DNA from: a virus
Virus record (IMG/VR): IMGVR_UViG_3300024255_000096
Coordinates: 1 to 31,493 of that record
Strand: one strand, 5' to 3'
Length of the DNA: 31,493 nt
This document shows, in pieces, positions 13,401-20,446 of the stretch. The notes under the pieces were generated by a model that was not told where the DNA came from, did no database searches, and saw nothing but the letters and a program-made list of their open reading frames with translations. Position 1 is the stretch's first letter. Each line of letters opens with the position of its first letter. The position numbers and the translations under genes are program-made.

Positions 13401-16400
13401 AATAATTCGTCTCTAAAATCTTTGTATGCTTTAACATAACTGCCATCATGACCTCTAATGAACGCAGCGCCGATTGGGTATTCATCAACTTCAATGTCAT
13501 CGTTGCCAGCAAGTGTTGCACCAGTTGCTGGGATATAAAATAATTTATTCATTCCAACAAATGTGTAAGAGTTTGATGCGTTGCCGCGTCCTGCATCACT
13601 TTTAGTTGTGTAAACAGGATAAAACCATCCTCTATCTCCTGTTACAGTATCTTCGCCGTAAACTTTGAATGGTCCAGATAATTCAGGTTCATCTTGAATA
13701 AGTGTATCATCGATAGTAAGTTCAGGATAGTATTTTGGATATAAGCCTAATTTAGTAGGAGTAGGAGCAATAAAACTACCGTCTGTATTTTCATATTCGT
13801 ATATTTCAATTTTGTCCCCTTCTTGTTGTTGGGCATCGATTGTTATATAACCAGATACATTAAAATTATAATCTTTACCATGAGTTAACAACAGTCCTTC
13901 TAGATATACTAATACACTTTTTACACTCAACTTATCCAAGTTAAATGCAGAAGTTAAAGGATATTCTGTTGTTCTTATATCTAAAACAGTGTACTCAATT
14001 TTATTAGCTTTTCCTGTAGCAACCATATCTGAGAAATAAAACGGTTGAGATTTTACTTTATCATTATTAATTGTTTTTAAAATAAGATCAACATGCTCTT
14101 TTATAGGACCATCGTATCCTAAAGTAGAAGCAGTATCTAAAAATGTTTTCTTAAATCTTGAGTATTCTTTTTTAGAATATTTTAAAGCTTTTATAATATT
14201 ATTAGTTTTAGTAGTTACATGATACAAAGGTAAATTAATAGGACCGCTATGTTTAACAAATCTTTTACCGTAATGATCAAGCTCACCTAAATCTCGTAAA
14301 TTACTTGTTCCAAGAAATTTTCCTGAATAATTTGGTATATCTTCCAACATACTATCAACGTGATCAATAACTTCACCAAGAGTAAATTGGTTGATATCAT
14401 CATTTAATGGATTACGTTCTAAATTATATGGGAACTCATAATATCCGTTGGAATTTTTTATAGTTTTACTATCTGTTTTAATTTTAATAACATCATTGAC
14501 TGTTAAATCTTTTGCAAATATTATAGTTGCATTTTCATTAGTTTTATCAACTGTGTAGTCATCGTTACTTTGTAACTTATTGTTTACAAATACAGCTACC
14601 TTTAAATCAGTTATACTACTTGATTTGTTATAAACATCAATTGCAAAATTATTAACTTTTGTATCAGTTGCACTGTATTCTCTTACAACAAACTGTTTAC
14701 TAATTGTAGGTGTACTACTAAAACCATTTACATAATTAAAATTAGTAAGAGAGGTATATTTCTTTAAATACCCATTGTTAATTTTTTGTTCGAATATATC
14801 AGCTTCTGTTTGATAGGTAAATGTATCGTTTAATAAATTAAAGTTAAAAACAATATCGCCCGTGTTATTAATAGATTTATATTCTAATGCAAATCCTAGT
14901 TCATTATCAATTGTTCCTTCGCCTTGGGCATATGAAAATACTTTGGTGCCTTTGAATGAAGTTGCTGGATAAAATTTAGTATCACTAAAACTATTTTTGT
15001 TTGTATCACACACTTCAAATAACGGAGCTTGGTTCTGTGTTGTTTTTTCTTGCGCAGGTAGCCATACGTTATCGTGATAGTGATAACTTTTACCTGAATT
15101 TTTTACACCTTGTGTAACCAATACTGTTTCAAGATCTATCGGTGTTGTGTCTTCTGTTTCTACTAGACTAATTTGTCTAGTATTGTTAATTTCAACAAAC
15201 TTAACTTGATAAATTTTACCAGCGACCAATACATCTGTATCAGCCGTAAACAAGATGCGCATATTGTCAGCTAAATTAATTCCATCAATATTGTATCCTG
15301 ATTGGCCTTCAATACTGCTAAACACATCAGTAGTAAAAGTATCAATTAAATCGACGTCTTTTTTAGCAACTGCACCAAAATTATTTAATTTTAGTCCTGC
15401 TTCAAATTCAATAATAGGTCGTTTGGCTCTAGTCGATTCGTCTAAATCTCTTGGTAAATGATTAAGGTCAAAACTTTGTTGTATTACATCTCTGTGATGC
15501 CATCTATTGTAGCGGCTCCATGCATTTCTATCAGGAGTTGCACGATTAACAACTACATAATCCTTTTTTGTTGCATATGCACTTGCGTCGCCAAACGGCA
15601 ACGTATCAAAGTTATCGCTATCAAATGCAACTCGCTTTGTATCACTGTATGCAGCTGGAATAGTTAAATCTTGGTCTTTAACTAATTTAATCTTGTCGCC
15701 AACGCCTTCAACATACCAATTATTTGTTTCGTATTCAGTGGGTAAAACATCTCCTTGGAATTTAATTTTCATTCCGTTTGACAATTGTACGCCATTTGCA
15801 CTTAGGTATGTTTTTTTACCTAGTATTTCGTTACCAACATCAAGAAATGAATTTTCTTCGATGTCATAAATGCGCATTTGTCCACTGGTATCTACTGCAT
15901 TTTTACTAATATAATACAACCTATCAGGTGCATTCATTGGAATAGTAAATTCAATGGTGCCTTTTTCAATGTAAGCAATGGCTACTTCTTCGCCTTCTTC
16001 ACCTAACTTACGGATACCGTCAGGGTAAAGCGTTGATACATTATCATCATCTGCAAATGTTACACTGCCGCCGCTTGGAAGAATAATAAACTCACCTTGA
16101 TCATATTCGTTACCGTATAATACAGCGTCAAACAGTCCTTGAGCACGTAGGCCTTCTGAACCTGCTGTTAGTATAGCAGTGCCCGGCGTAAATGTTCTAC
16201 TGATTGCGATAGCTATTGGGTGTCCCGGAGCATCAATTTCAAAACGATATGTTTGTCCCCGGTATAGTTTTAGATTAGGATTACGTGTTAATCCATCATT
16301 AAATACATATGCAACGCTATCACCTTGGTCTTCAGTAGTAACAGTATATGTACTAACAATATCTCTGCTTTGTCCTCTAACAGGAATACTAACAGGCCCG

Positions 16401-16858
16401 TTTGGCATCCAGTAATATTCACGGAAGTTTACAAATTTGTCCCAATCAATGTTTGGGTTCCATGCATAAGTTTCTTGCGAGTTTAAACGACTATGATTTT
16501 CTGTGTTTGCACCAAAAACTCCTAACTGCCCGATATAATCATTGTAATCTTTGTAAAAAGTTACATTGTCATATACGTCTTTAATAACTGTTGCAGGCTC
16601 CAGCTGATAGTTTGTTCTATCATTGGTTACATCATCAACATAATTATCAGAAGTTTTGTACGCCTTAGCAGTAGTTCTACCGTAATAGCCATTAATTTTT
16701 TCTGCAACGCCAGGTTGTATAAGTTGATCTAATGTTCCTTGTAAGAACTTTTTGTTAGCCTGTGTTCTAAAGAACTTAGGTAAAAAATCACTTGCTGTAA
16801 TTTTGTTGTTTTGTCCTGGAACTGGCAGGGCACTTTCGTTCTGATCATTTTTAGCCAT
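1421..16858 (-). CDS. Giant multidomain virion structural protein, 5145 aa, probable baseplate wedge/appendage
   Basis: One uninterrupted frame covers 15.4 kb. The ATG at 16858 shares its A with the TAA of gp6 (TAATG), implying translational coupling. Position right after gp6 matches T4 gene 7 (1032 aa), but I see no clear gp7 similarity, so that equivalence is inferred. Visible parts are: an alpha/beta N-terminus (1-170) with DFLPKFFRTQANKKFLQGTL; a cupredoxin-like beta domain (about 190-330, G212-H-P and NAPDRLYY); five aromatic carbohydrate-binding-like modules near 1564, 1822, 2333, 2967 and 3015; FG-GAP-like repeats between 2238 and about 3350 (for example FGSSVAVSPDGEYLIAG at 2295); Gly/Tyr repeats at 3740-3810 and 4100-4200; and at least eight beta repeats at about 4210-5110, with a GERIEYF...LRRGTLGT block near 4970-5000. 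No transmembrane segment or protease motif was seen. It is most likely a very long baseplate-attached arm or wedge protein. Confidence 0.85.
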   Translation of the reverse strand: MAKNDQNESALPVPGQNNKITASDFLPKFFRTQANKKFLQGTLDQLIQPGVAEKINGYYGRTTAKAYKTSDNYVDDVTNDRTNYQLEPATVIKDVYDNVTFYKDYNDYIGQLGVFGANTENHSRLNSQETYAWNPNIDWDKFVNFREYYWMPNGPVSIPVRGQSRDIVSTYTVTTEDQGDSVAYVFNDGLTRNPNLKLYRGQTYRFEIDAPGHPIAIAISRTFTPGTAILTAGSEGLRAQGLFDAVLYGNEYDQGEFIILPSGGSVTFADDDNVSTLYPDGIRKLGEEGEEVAIAYIEKGTIEFTIPMNAPDRLYYISKNAVDTSGQMRIYDIEENSFLDVGNEILGKKTYLSANGVQLSNGMKIKFQGDVLPTEYETNNWYVEGVGDKIKLVKDQDLTIPAAYSDTKRVAFDSDNFDTLPFGDASAYATKKDYVVVNRATPDRNAWSRYNRWHHRDVIQQSFDLNHLPRDLDESTRAKRPIIEFEAGLKLNNFGAVAKKDVDLIDTFTTDVFSSIEGQSGYNIDGINLADNMRILFTADTDVLVAGKIYQVKFVEINNTRQISLVETEDTTPIDLETVLVTQGVKNSGKSYHYHDNVWLPAQEKTTQNQAPLFEVCDTNKNSFSDTKFYPATSFKGTKVFSYAQGEGTIDNELGFALEYKSINNTGDIVFNFNLLNDTFTYQTEADIFEQKINNGYLKKYTSLTNFNYVNGFSSTPTISKQFVVREYSATDTKVNNFAIDVYNKSSSITDLKVAVFVNNKLQSNDDYTVDKTNENATIIFAKDLTVNDVIKIKTDSKTIKNSNGYYEFPYNLERNPLNDDINQFTLGEVIDHVDSMLEDIPNYSGKFLGTSNLRDLGELDHYGKRFVKHSGPINLPLYHVTTKTNNIIKALKYSKKEYSRFKKTFLDTASTLGYDGPIKEHVDLILKTINNDKVKSQPFYFSDMVATGKANKIEYTVLDIRTTEYPLTSAFNLDKLSVKSVLVYLEGLLLTHGKDYNFNVSGYITIDAQQQEGDKIEIYEYENTDGSFIAPTPTKLGLYPKYYPELTIDDTLIQDEPELSGPFKVYGEDTVTGDRGWFYPVYTTKSDAGRGNASNSYTFVGMNKLFYIPATGATLAGNDDIEVDEYPIGAAFIRGHDGSYVKAYKDFRDELLLELEKRIFNNIKAEYSTDRMDVNSFIGGEFRTNEFTKTEINNTLLGDFQKWLLDNLNNPNYTDNTFYDKNNNFTFNYSDTFSPNNSKNLGFWRGIYKDAFDTDRPHSHPWEMLGLSTKPSWWNTVYGPAPYTGDNLVLWKDLEAGKIADPDNTRIDIKYARPGLSNYIPVSSSGKLLSPLDSGYIIDFNIQSTTRNFAFGDHTPYENSWRRSSEYPFAVLTAMVLNKPAKTMGLGFDTSRITKNLANQWIDASTNKPVVLKDLNFPNTAESDARINTSGLVNYIYNLLASDILKVYNDYKLDITQITNQIGIKIAGFTSKEKFNLILDSRSPTQSLTQDGIFVPQENYQVFLNTSSPQELSVYSGIVAERTQLGYVLRGYNLEKPYFEYYQTQAGSSFSVVNVGGISEKVVPWDSNTSYINGEVILHNNTYYRVINSFTSGISFTLDDIVKIPKLPVKGGISAEFKKDFDTTTVKKLQYGTRLDTAQDVVDFILGYNVRQKEIGFSFENVIEGSNSVENWNSSAKEFLFWTTQGWANNSLIALSPAASLLEFERDYYVVDNIKDEFYGYNIFKADGLFLDSEFNSLLRDQNSFGIETVGTEEGLYHVALPLVQKEHVVLLDNTTDFNDTIYNPSTGYRQERIRVNGYRSDNWNGGLNIPGFIYDDATFTDWTQWKDYSIGDIVKYKQYYYVATNNQSGAQNFNANNWYQLSEKPQSQLMTNFDYKVTQFTDFYDLDSDSFDISQQETAQLLIGYQKRQYLANIINDDVSQFKFYRGAIADKGTMNVFTKLFDALGNTTDNLEFYEEWAIQVGRYGAVDDVQQIEYNLKQDKMQESPQAIELVNTLPATNFDKIYRILPNEVFDKPADYNHAPFPTKTIETEYIKTSGYTNENDVDFIVSNLIDLSSIDANQISLGDTIWVTDTDNNSWSVMQLIKANTNANSLNTNITELSDDNLKLVEITLDKWANGLFSAGDYISVRGSQAYGLNGIYEINSTNLNTVRIKVLLDNEIKDFLEEQFIVSKLRTIRIDNIAAANNATNQDIYDNQKLWIDKYDSEWAVLENKAVYLNSQIITNPSEYDSTDQGFSDSVAVTQNNNNVFVAASNDKNGKISVYRRTREQSNLILDQEITIDNDLFNNVDSNFGSSVAVSPDGEYLIAGIPQASDVKTRLSYKTDAATGQSTFDFQPDATYVKSDIVRYRESLWKVNREILPEIANQPFSTFDTYVNIASSADTDSTELTLLVAGNPGLPNSTTNHLLVRAPKDMYIGTKIGDTVNLFWNQRSYAYPTLENFLPFDGNIPQITGDVISQSHTIVEKIDHVFLINTFVSLPQVGNIVTTDTGSAEVAYVSSLRDSAVVYVKNTNGVFNVTGELFINELDFVGFYSEEETVATTDAVAGFWMVNIGFDYPNNSTYYDPGRGLVYSDVKLQDSVRDLNVYYNIQNTVGSIGTFVTEKNRASYIENLSYRGDPAGADAIAGVERDLLSNKFVVRAGKTFSDGLTIGDTTEFRLYNLDNRIIDLEATGFTYSMLNKQQTIADLWDGYINLELNEFDFAGFAFEPQVGDILEDVQVPRDGAGGLALTSITTSSAEVMFIKRNFNDVKVYLKILTGEWTEQSNIGRFNIRRKANIALRGATDADRVIGVVNDVNNDIVLGTSLVGKLVVFNADSNFSVVETPAILEEEYWFFDETTESGIRRFANPPYSLNKDYTQIYNVPADKVGPSATLPNEGAVAIYRRLRDGTYRFQNMLVSEYRAANRHFGSKVSITQVGSYYTLLVGTDSVVSANETDSTGRRIHPGSIEIFRHGTTPTDNFRGEYQLRAYSIGDIVIYKDDYYLCRKATTSIQNVILDPIYWTNISWKHGKDSNYRGVFDNTYTYKKDNVVVQDNALWRAVTNIATGAAIPSSSNNSWTSISTDVDYVGYLPNLTANAFYNEDVFDPIENILEFSKSFDISNDAQVLVVTSQQSDVTSTTNIKLAIYRAVGDQFQIDQIISAPDNVTSWADKVAINPKGTQIAISSMLVDTNKINQGVVYIYTQTNGTFVLTQTLTPPQNEESEGFGFGLDFGTDNLVVSSLNGDQTIPTTFDIHSKLLDPQPKVGEDEDGNPILAKYVLDNTSENSTVVTTFDNNFTNFANIKLDKGVVYIYESVRDNLIYSEQFVYPLTQTTFGENIYANDNHVYIGMPDQLLGDSTKGQLIDFRKNKGVFAWNVISEGITPVDVDNIRGAFLYNKRKNQIVSYIDYIDPVQGKIAGPADQEITFKTPYDPAVYNTGNISDSSVDPNRTWTDKHVGQVWWNISSAKFTHAYQSSTTFQKNNWNKLAPGSRIDVYEWIESNFIPSIRDSIADTPDGIANGISGTSLFSDTRYSTKVIYDEISKTFSNKYFFWVVNSTVIPVMENRKLSIRDITALIENPRTQGYPFISLLSKNKFVLNNFDTFVDNDDLVLNIKYSTGPKKTQNLHSQYKLISDGLSASKPDPDIERKWFDSLIGFDTNERIVPDPTITVKNRYGIQNRPRQSMFVNRFEALKQTIERINLRLSENLVVDEYDISSLSQKDNQPTLLTREYDLVIDTLADLTFVSTNKISPARLEPVITNGRISRINIIDSGRGYKVAPVFKINGEGTDAEFETTINNLGQIISINAINEGSGYDANTSITVRPFTVLIRADESIQNKWALYSWNGTEWYRRKLQSYNVELYWDYADWYATGYNQFTNINDTIKSSYQLPSLENNINDTVKIETVGSGGWVLLRKINNIDTEDYTINYETIGRENGTIKFKDTLYDYGKNTVGFDNRSFDSSFYDNNPSVELRIILEAIRDNIFVGKLEIEYNQLFMAALRYVMTEQQSVDWMFKTSFVKAKHNRESLNQKDITFNNDNLASYQDFVEEFKPYSTKVREFVSEYNAIDPTNSSVSDFDLPPVYDLESKTIQPSKAIINNGSIEKQNLDTSIYPRKNWRDNYGYEITEIQIGDSGSGFTFEPVVTLVGGGGTGAKAKAYLGYGKITSIKVTYPGSGYTSAPTVVISGSQTETGTTAKATAVLGNGVVRSPLVKIKFDRISGTFTFDTLAKVETFTGTGFENRFFLEWPMNLDNKKVNVYVDNILQLRSKYTYENIKNTDKTYVRDQGKVLFTKPPKLNSVIRIEYNIPLSMLTAEDRIKFAYNPIAGMYGKDLAQLMSGVDYGGVEVRSFDFDGPAGFDTAPWYTDNWDEFDSTFEDEVFTADGSTIAVQLSAPLESGVVYNLYKNGVRIDDPNFIAGTPTNVNAITNSITGDGVTDVVYVQDLEIELLDGDVFVVRKTTSDGSVQPDQNSYDTALSGGNLAYTSARGISAEEIIVDGDGFVTPTTSSGPEEVVPGQILDTLDIKVYTRDGEGQGVINSQSYIMDNTVTYDLGINPNSSDAIIVKVNNVVIPKTDYTVNWASNTVTLDTATVGAELNIVTVAQGTQNILDFGKFVGDGSTTEFETTVDWELNTTVYASINGVQQTVVAFESETTSKTVIRFDEVVADAAIINYTVFSADEQVNYSQITKDEFTGDGTNAVFTLGSAPLYATPTEHNTIVKVDGKILTPGYNIQYTIPQNTQREFSLQTFQMPSGSIAVSDLKIFLNGAEIFTPLNWRFELTNSSIILTDDTGVPGDLLEMYVITDGDYRINNNTITLDTAPENNAKIEVIQFTNHDILGIERINYDVVSRTTLIPEDVDTVTYNRLTVGEITLRKPAVDAQYVWVSVNGELLSPSVDYYVSNDKLKVQLVKQPAANDVIDIIHFTATVRKSKFAYRQFKDMLNRTHFKRLDKSSSKLLQPLNYYDLRIELENASTLSEPNKGQNLPGVIFIEGERIEYFVKEENTLRQLRRGTLGTGVKNMYAADTKVFDQNISKTVPYKDNTLTYNATADGLTATFEIGYPVASINEIEVFVGGVRMRKASLDVFNYATALDSPEGDSVVAADFTFDAATNEITLLATPADDTKVTVVKKVGQSWTTFGESLGDTENSIARFLRAGTSELPE
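1520..4222 (-). repeat. C-terminal beta-repeat array of the giant protein
   Basis: These are protein-level repeats at residues about 4210-5110 of the giant protein. The unit reads roughly F-x-G-D-G-x-T-x-x-F-x-L ... V-x-V-x-V-N-G-V ... Y-x-V ... I-x-F/L-x-x-A-P-x-x-x-A-x-I-x-I-x-Y. Clear copies begin EEF/DEF-TGDGTNAVFTLG, FVGDGSTTEFETTV, FTGTGFENRFFLEW and NATADGLTATFEIG, with weaker copies between them. At least eight can be picked out by eye. Similar units occur in phage fibre and appendage proteins, where they form strings of small beta-sandwich domains. DNA identity between copies is low, so the duplications are old. Confidence 0.65.
6810..10147 (-). repeat. FG-GAP-like propeller repeats in the giant protein
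   Basis: Protein-level repeats are anchored at F2238 (FSDSVAV), F2295 (FGSSVAVSPDGEYLIAG), F2910 (FGSKVSI), W3151 (WADKVAINPKGTQIAIS), about 3208 (FGFGLDFGTDNLVVSS) and about 3316 (FGENIYANDNHVYIG). Each is followed or preceded by a strand of the type G-x-V/I-x-I/V-Y/F-x-R/E. This is the FG-GAP / integrin-type beta-propeller blade pattern. About 600 residues separate blades 2 and 3 and hold aromatic binding-like modules and other beta segments, so the propeller would be interrupted by large insertions. Confidence 0.55.
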
Positions 16859-19800
16859 TAGTAACTATAACCTCCGCCACTAGATCCACTGCTTGAAGAA
16901 CTGCTGATTGCAGTTGGTGTACTTGTTGATGCACTGCTCGTAATCCCCGATGTTATATTTGTTTCTACTGTATTAATTACTTTGCCGCTTGCTTGTAAAT
17001 TAGTTGCTGTTAATTGATCAATTGTTTCAATATCAGATACTTTGGCTGCACTTGCAAAAATTTCGTCAGGCTCACTTTTTATTTCAAATAAACTACCAAA
17101 TGACTGTGTTGTTTGTCTAGGTACTATTAATATAGTTACCAATTTTGGAGATAGCTGATTCATAATATAGGCACTAAGTTCTTGGAAGTAAAATGTTTCT
17201 CCAAAGTCCCAATTTTCAATATCAAAAAATTTATTAATAGCTTCAATAATATCTGATTTAAGTTCATTATCGTTAATTACCATATTAGAGTTTTTAACAA
17301 TTTTAAATTTAACTTGTAAATCTGGGGCTGCTTTGTCTCCAAACAAAATTTTATATTTTGCTGGATGATAAATTATTTCATCACTGATACTTTTTATTTT
17401 ATTAATTTCACCGCTGTAACTTCTAAACAGTTCGTCATTGCTAGGAGGCCTTGGCTTATTTGTAACAGTTCCTGCAATATATTGTTTAACTTGAGTATCG
17501 TATGCTTTAGATAGCAAGTATGTATCGATAATATTACTTGCACTTGGATCTATTCTATATCCGCTGTCAGCAACATGTACATAATGTAGTTTTAAATCTG
17601 CTCTACCAAAATATGCTTTATAATCAGTATTAAGAGATGTGTTGTTTAATACTTTGTTTAATTTCCTAAATACATCTTCGTCAATTAAATAAAATATTTG
17701 CCCTTCTAGTCTAGTGCTATAAGGAGCAATTGCAGCTTCATTCTGTACTATAATAATTTCTTGACTATTGTTAATTAAAGGATTTGCAAAATATTTAAAA
17801 TCTTCTACACCATCAGTTGTAGTATACTTCTTTTGAAATATAATTTTATTTGCTGTAGATATAGCTGTGTTATTTTCTCCAACAATTTGCTCAAACATAT
17901 CAGGATCGTCAACAACACCATCGTCATCGAGGTCAATAAATTGTACTTGTATTTTTCTACTATCGAGATATCCTTCAGCATCTCTGTATGCATCAGTAAT
18001 AGTCCAATTAAAATCTCTAGTAAAAGGAACTAGTCCGTTAATTCCAGTGCCGGGCTTTCTATTAATATTTAAAATATCAATTTTATCTCTAACAATTTGC
18101 CCTGTTGCTGGATCATAAATTTTATCAGCAGCATCAAAAAAGAATCTAATTTCTTCAGCACTTTCCATTACATATCGTAAATTACGGTATGTGATAGTAT
18201 ATTTTTCACCGTCAGTTTTAAAATATAGCATCCAACTTGAATCTAAGTTTTCTCCAGTAATGTCGCCGGCTTTACCAGTTGCAAATTTGTTAAGTGTATT
18301 AATATCTTCTGCTAGTACTATTTTCCATTGTCTGTCATATTGATCGTAACGTAGTGCAAAATCTTTATATTCAAATACTTGATCAATTATTTGTGTTTTT
18401 ACATCATTGATTAATGTTTTAGAAAAATTTGGAATAATTTCTTCTAGTATTGCTCCAGTCGGTATAACATCTGTTAGTGTAATAGGAGCAATGCCATCTG
18501 CATTAATTGTTGTGCCGTCGCCTGCAACAGAAACTACTTTACACCATTTATAAGTAGTTTTGCCTAGATGATCTCCTTGATTACTATCATCCATTAGTGT
18601 GCCGTTTGGCATAAAATGTTTTCCTGTTGGTGCAATAAATTTTAACATTGACCCAGGTTCTAACAGTCTTAAACTATTAGCTGTAAATGATCCAACGCTA
18701 TATGTGTTAGAATCAATATCTTTTATTAAACCTAAAGACTGATTGGTACTTGTACTTGACTGATCCCATGTTGCATTAAGATCTCCAACAATAATTTTTG
18801 GATATTTTGCTAGATAAAAATTTTGTACATTGATTCCGCCTAAAATTTCTTCAACGGTATTATATATTATTCCTTCAATATCAGTTTGTGTTGCAAACGT
18901 AAAAGATTGCTTTTCAAAAAATTCTTCTTTATAAAGTATACCATCGTCTGCAAACAAACTAGTGTTTGAATATTTTCCGCTGGCATCTTTTAAATCAAAG
19001 AATCTGCTTATACCGCTAGAAATTCTATTGGAACTTTTAGTTTTTATAATATCTTGACTAATTGCAAGAGGACCAATGTTATAATCTTCGCCAGTAATTA
19101 ATCTGTTTTGTGTGTAGTATGTAGTAGGAGCGTTTTGTTTAATTTCTGCATTAGTTTCGCTAGCAGTAGCATTACTAATTGTATAATTTAATTTAAGTCC
19201 AACTGTTAATAATTGTGCAGATCCGTTTCTTGCTTGATACGGTATTTCAATGCTAACAGTATTAACTGCACTAGGAGTAATTACACTTCGTCTATTATTA
19301 CTAGTTCTGTAGTATGATCTAAAGTTGCCTGATGGCAAATTTCCAAATGCACCATCACTGAAAACTAAATTAATACGGTCGCCGATACGTGTTGTTACTG
19401 CAAAAACATCTCTAGTTTTGTTAAACAAACTGTTATAGATAATATTGTTACCTTCAGTTGAATCAATTTTTGTCCATTGATTACTTTCAATTCCAGAACT
19501 GTTTACTTCGAATAGCCATACGTCACTATCGTTGATATTTTCAGCATCAATTTGTACAGCTTGATTTGGTGTTGGATTGCTTACTGCAAAATTTCCTGTT
19601 TCAAGCTTACCTTGACGGAAATGCATAAAGAATCCTGTATTATTACTGCCTGCTCCTTGGCCGTCATCCCTAAACAAAAACGCAGGACTATTACCCGGAA
19701 GCGGCGCTTCTTCTAAAATACTGTCACTTGCTATATCTGTACTTACAATTTCAAAACGTGTGCTTACACCTTCGATGCGTTTTGTAAATGGATATATTGC

Positions 19801-20388
19801 TTTTCCAGTGTTTGTAGCATTGAATCGATATTTTTGTGTTTGGACGTCTGCAATTAATTCAGACTTTAAAGGATTACCAATTGAATTAGACAAAGGCAAA
19901 CTTGAATTTAATATCTTAACAAATTGTTCAAAATAATTCGAGTTTGTTTGATCGTTCCACTTGACTGTAATACCTGATAAATTTAGACCATTTGAATCTA
20001 GTATATTTTCAGTTGTTTTAATTGTGTCAAATTTTAGTAAACCATTTGCTGCTTGATTTCTGCGAGGATTGTAAGACAGCATACGTGCTAGACGCAATAC
20101 GCTTTCTCTACGTTCTGCTGTTTCAAGGAAGTTTTCACGAGCGTTTAGATCAATGCGGAATGATAAGTTTTGCCCAAGGAATGCAATCATATCAATCAGT
20201 GCAAGATATTCACTAGATTCAATATAGTCGTTAAAATCTTCAGGATAGTTTTGACGCAAATAATTAATCATTGTGCGTCTTAGATTGTCAAAATCGTAGC
20301 TTTGGAAATCAGCGTTTCTAAAACTTTGGTAAATTCTTTTCCAGTCTTCAGCTACTAGTAGCCTTGACTGTCTATCATTTGCAGACAT
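16858..20388 (-). CDS. 6: Baseplate wedge subunit gp6 (baseplate J-type)
   Basis: gp6 dimers link wedges and form the inner ring that holds the T4 baseplate together. The first 120 residues carry the family signature: a DDW-like start (LLVAEDWKRIYQSF), then YDFDNLRRTMINYLRQNYPE, IESSEYLALIDMIAFLGQNL and RIDLNARENFLETAERRESV. The region 1040-1110 (NKFFDIENWDFGETFYFQEL, then PKLVTILIVP) is the C-terminal baseplate-J-like part. The protein is 1176 aa against 660 in T4, so the middle is greatly expanded with beta-rich sequence. It ends in a Ser/Gly-rich tail finishing GGGYSY. The ATG at 20388 has AAGGAA (20395-20400) 6 bases upstream and a late box at 20413-20420. Its stop overlaps the ATG of the giant gene, and gp25 lies just upstream, as in T4-type baseplate clusters. 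Confidence 0.92.
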   Translation of the reverse strand: MSANDRQSRLLVAEDWKRIYQSFRNADFQSYDFDNLRRTMINYLRQNYPEDFNDYIESSEYLALIDMIAFLGQNLSFRIDLNARENFLETAERRESVLRLARMLSYNPRRNQAANGLLKFDTIKTTENILDSNGLNLSGITVKWNDQTNSNYFEQFVKILNSSLPLSNSIGNPLKSELIADVQTQKYRFNATNTGKAIYPFTKRIEGVSTRFEIVSTDIASDSILEEAPLPGNSPAFLFRDDGQGAGSNNTGFFMHFRQGKLETGNFAVSNPTPNQAVQIDAENINDSDVWLFEVNSSGIESNQWTKIDSTEGNNIIYNSLFNKTRDVFAVTTRIGDRINLVFSDGAFGNLPSGNFRSYYRTSNNRRSVITPSAVNTVSIEIPYQARNGSAQLLTVGLKLNYTISNATASETNAEIKQNAPTTYYTQNRLITGEDYNIGPLAISQDIIKTKSSNRISSGISRFFDLKDASGKYSNTSLFADDGILYKEEFFEKQSFTFATQTDIEGIIYNTVEEILGGINVQNFYLAKYPKIIVGDLNATWDQSSTSTNQSLGLIKDIDSNTYSVGSFTANSLRLLEPGSMLKFIAPTGKHFMPNGTLMDDSNQGDHLGKTTYKWCKVVSVAGDGTTINADGIAPITLTDVIPTGAILEEIIPNFSKTLINDVKTQIIDQVFEYKDFALRYDQYDRQWKIVLAEDINTLNKFATGKAGDITGENLDSSWMLYFKTDGEKYTITYRNLRYVMESAEEIRFFFDAADKIYDPATGQIVRDKIDILNINRKPGTGINGLVPFTRDFNWTITDAYRDAEGYLDSRKIQVQFIDLDDDGVVDDPDMFEQIVGENNTAISTANKIIFQKKYTTTDGVEDFKYFANPLINNSQEIIIVQNEAAIAPYSTRLEGQIFYLIDEDVFRKLNKVLNNTSLNTDYKAYFGRADLKLHYVHVADSGYRIDPSASNIIDTYLLSKAYDTQVKQYIAGTVTNKPRPPSNDELFRSYSGEINKIKSISDEIIYHPAKYKILFGDKAAPDLQVKFKIVKNSNMVINDNELKSDIIEAINKFFDIENWDFGETFYFQELSAYIMNQLSPKLVTILIVPRQTTQSFGSLFEIKSEPDEIFASAAKVSDIETIDQLTATNLQASGKVINTVETNITSGITSSASTSTPTAISSSSSSGSSGGGYSY

Positions 20389-20412
20389 GTACGTTTCCTT
20401 GTTTATTACTAA

Positions 20413-20420
20413 TATTTAGC
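20413..20420 (-). promoter_or_regulatory. T4-type late promoter box GCTAAATA before gp6
   Basis: On the minus strand the sequence is GCTAAATATTAGTAATAAAC, followed by AAGGAA and the gp6 ATG 24 bases after the box. It lies in the 58-base spacer between gp25 and gp6 (20389-20446), the largest gap in the minus-strand operon. CTAAATA-TT-AGTA matches the box before the gp48-like gene (CTAAATA-GT-AGTA). The T4 consensus is TATAAATA. The variation at the second base may be a lineage-specific form, which is an inference from three sites only. Confidence 0.55.
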
Positions 20421-20446
20421 TGAAATGATAATGTACGTATTTAATT

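Noticed and set aside
1421-16858. Possible intein, homing endonuclease or frameshift inside the giant gene
   Set aside because: The frame is continuous, and no LAGLIDADG, GIY-YIG or HNH motif nor intein splice-junction pattern was seen.
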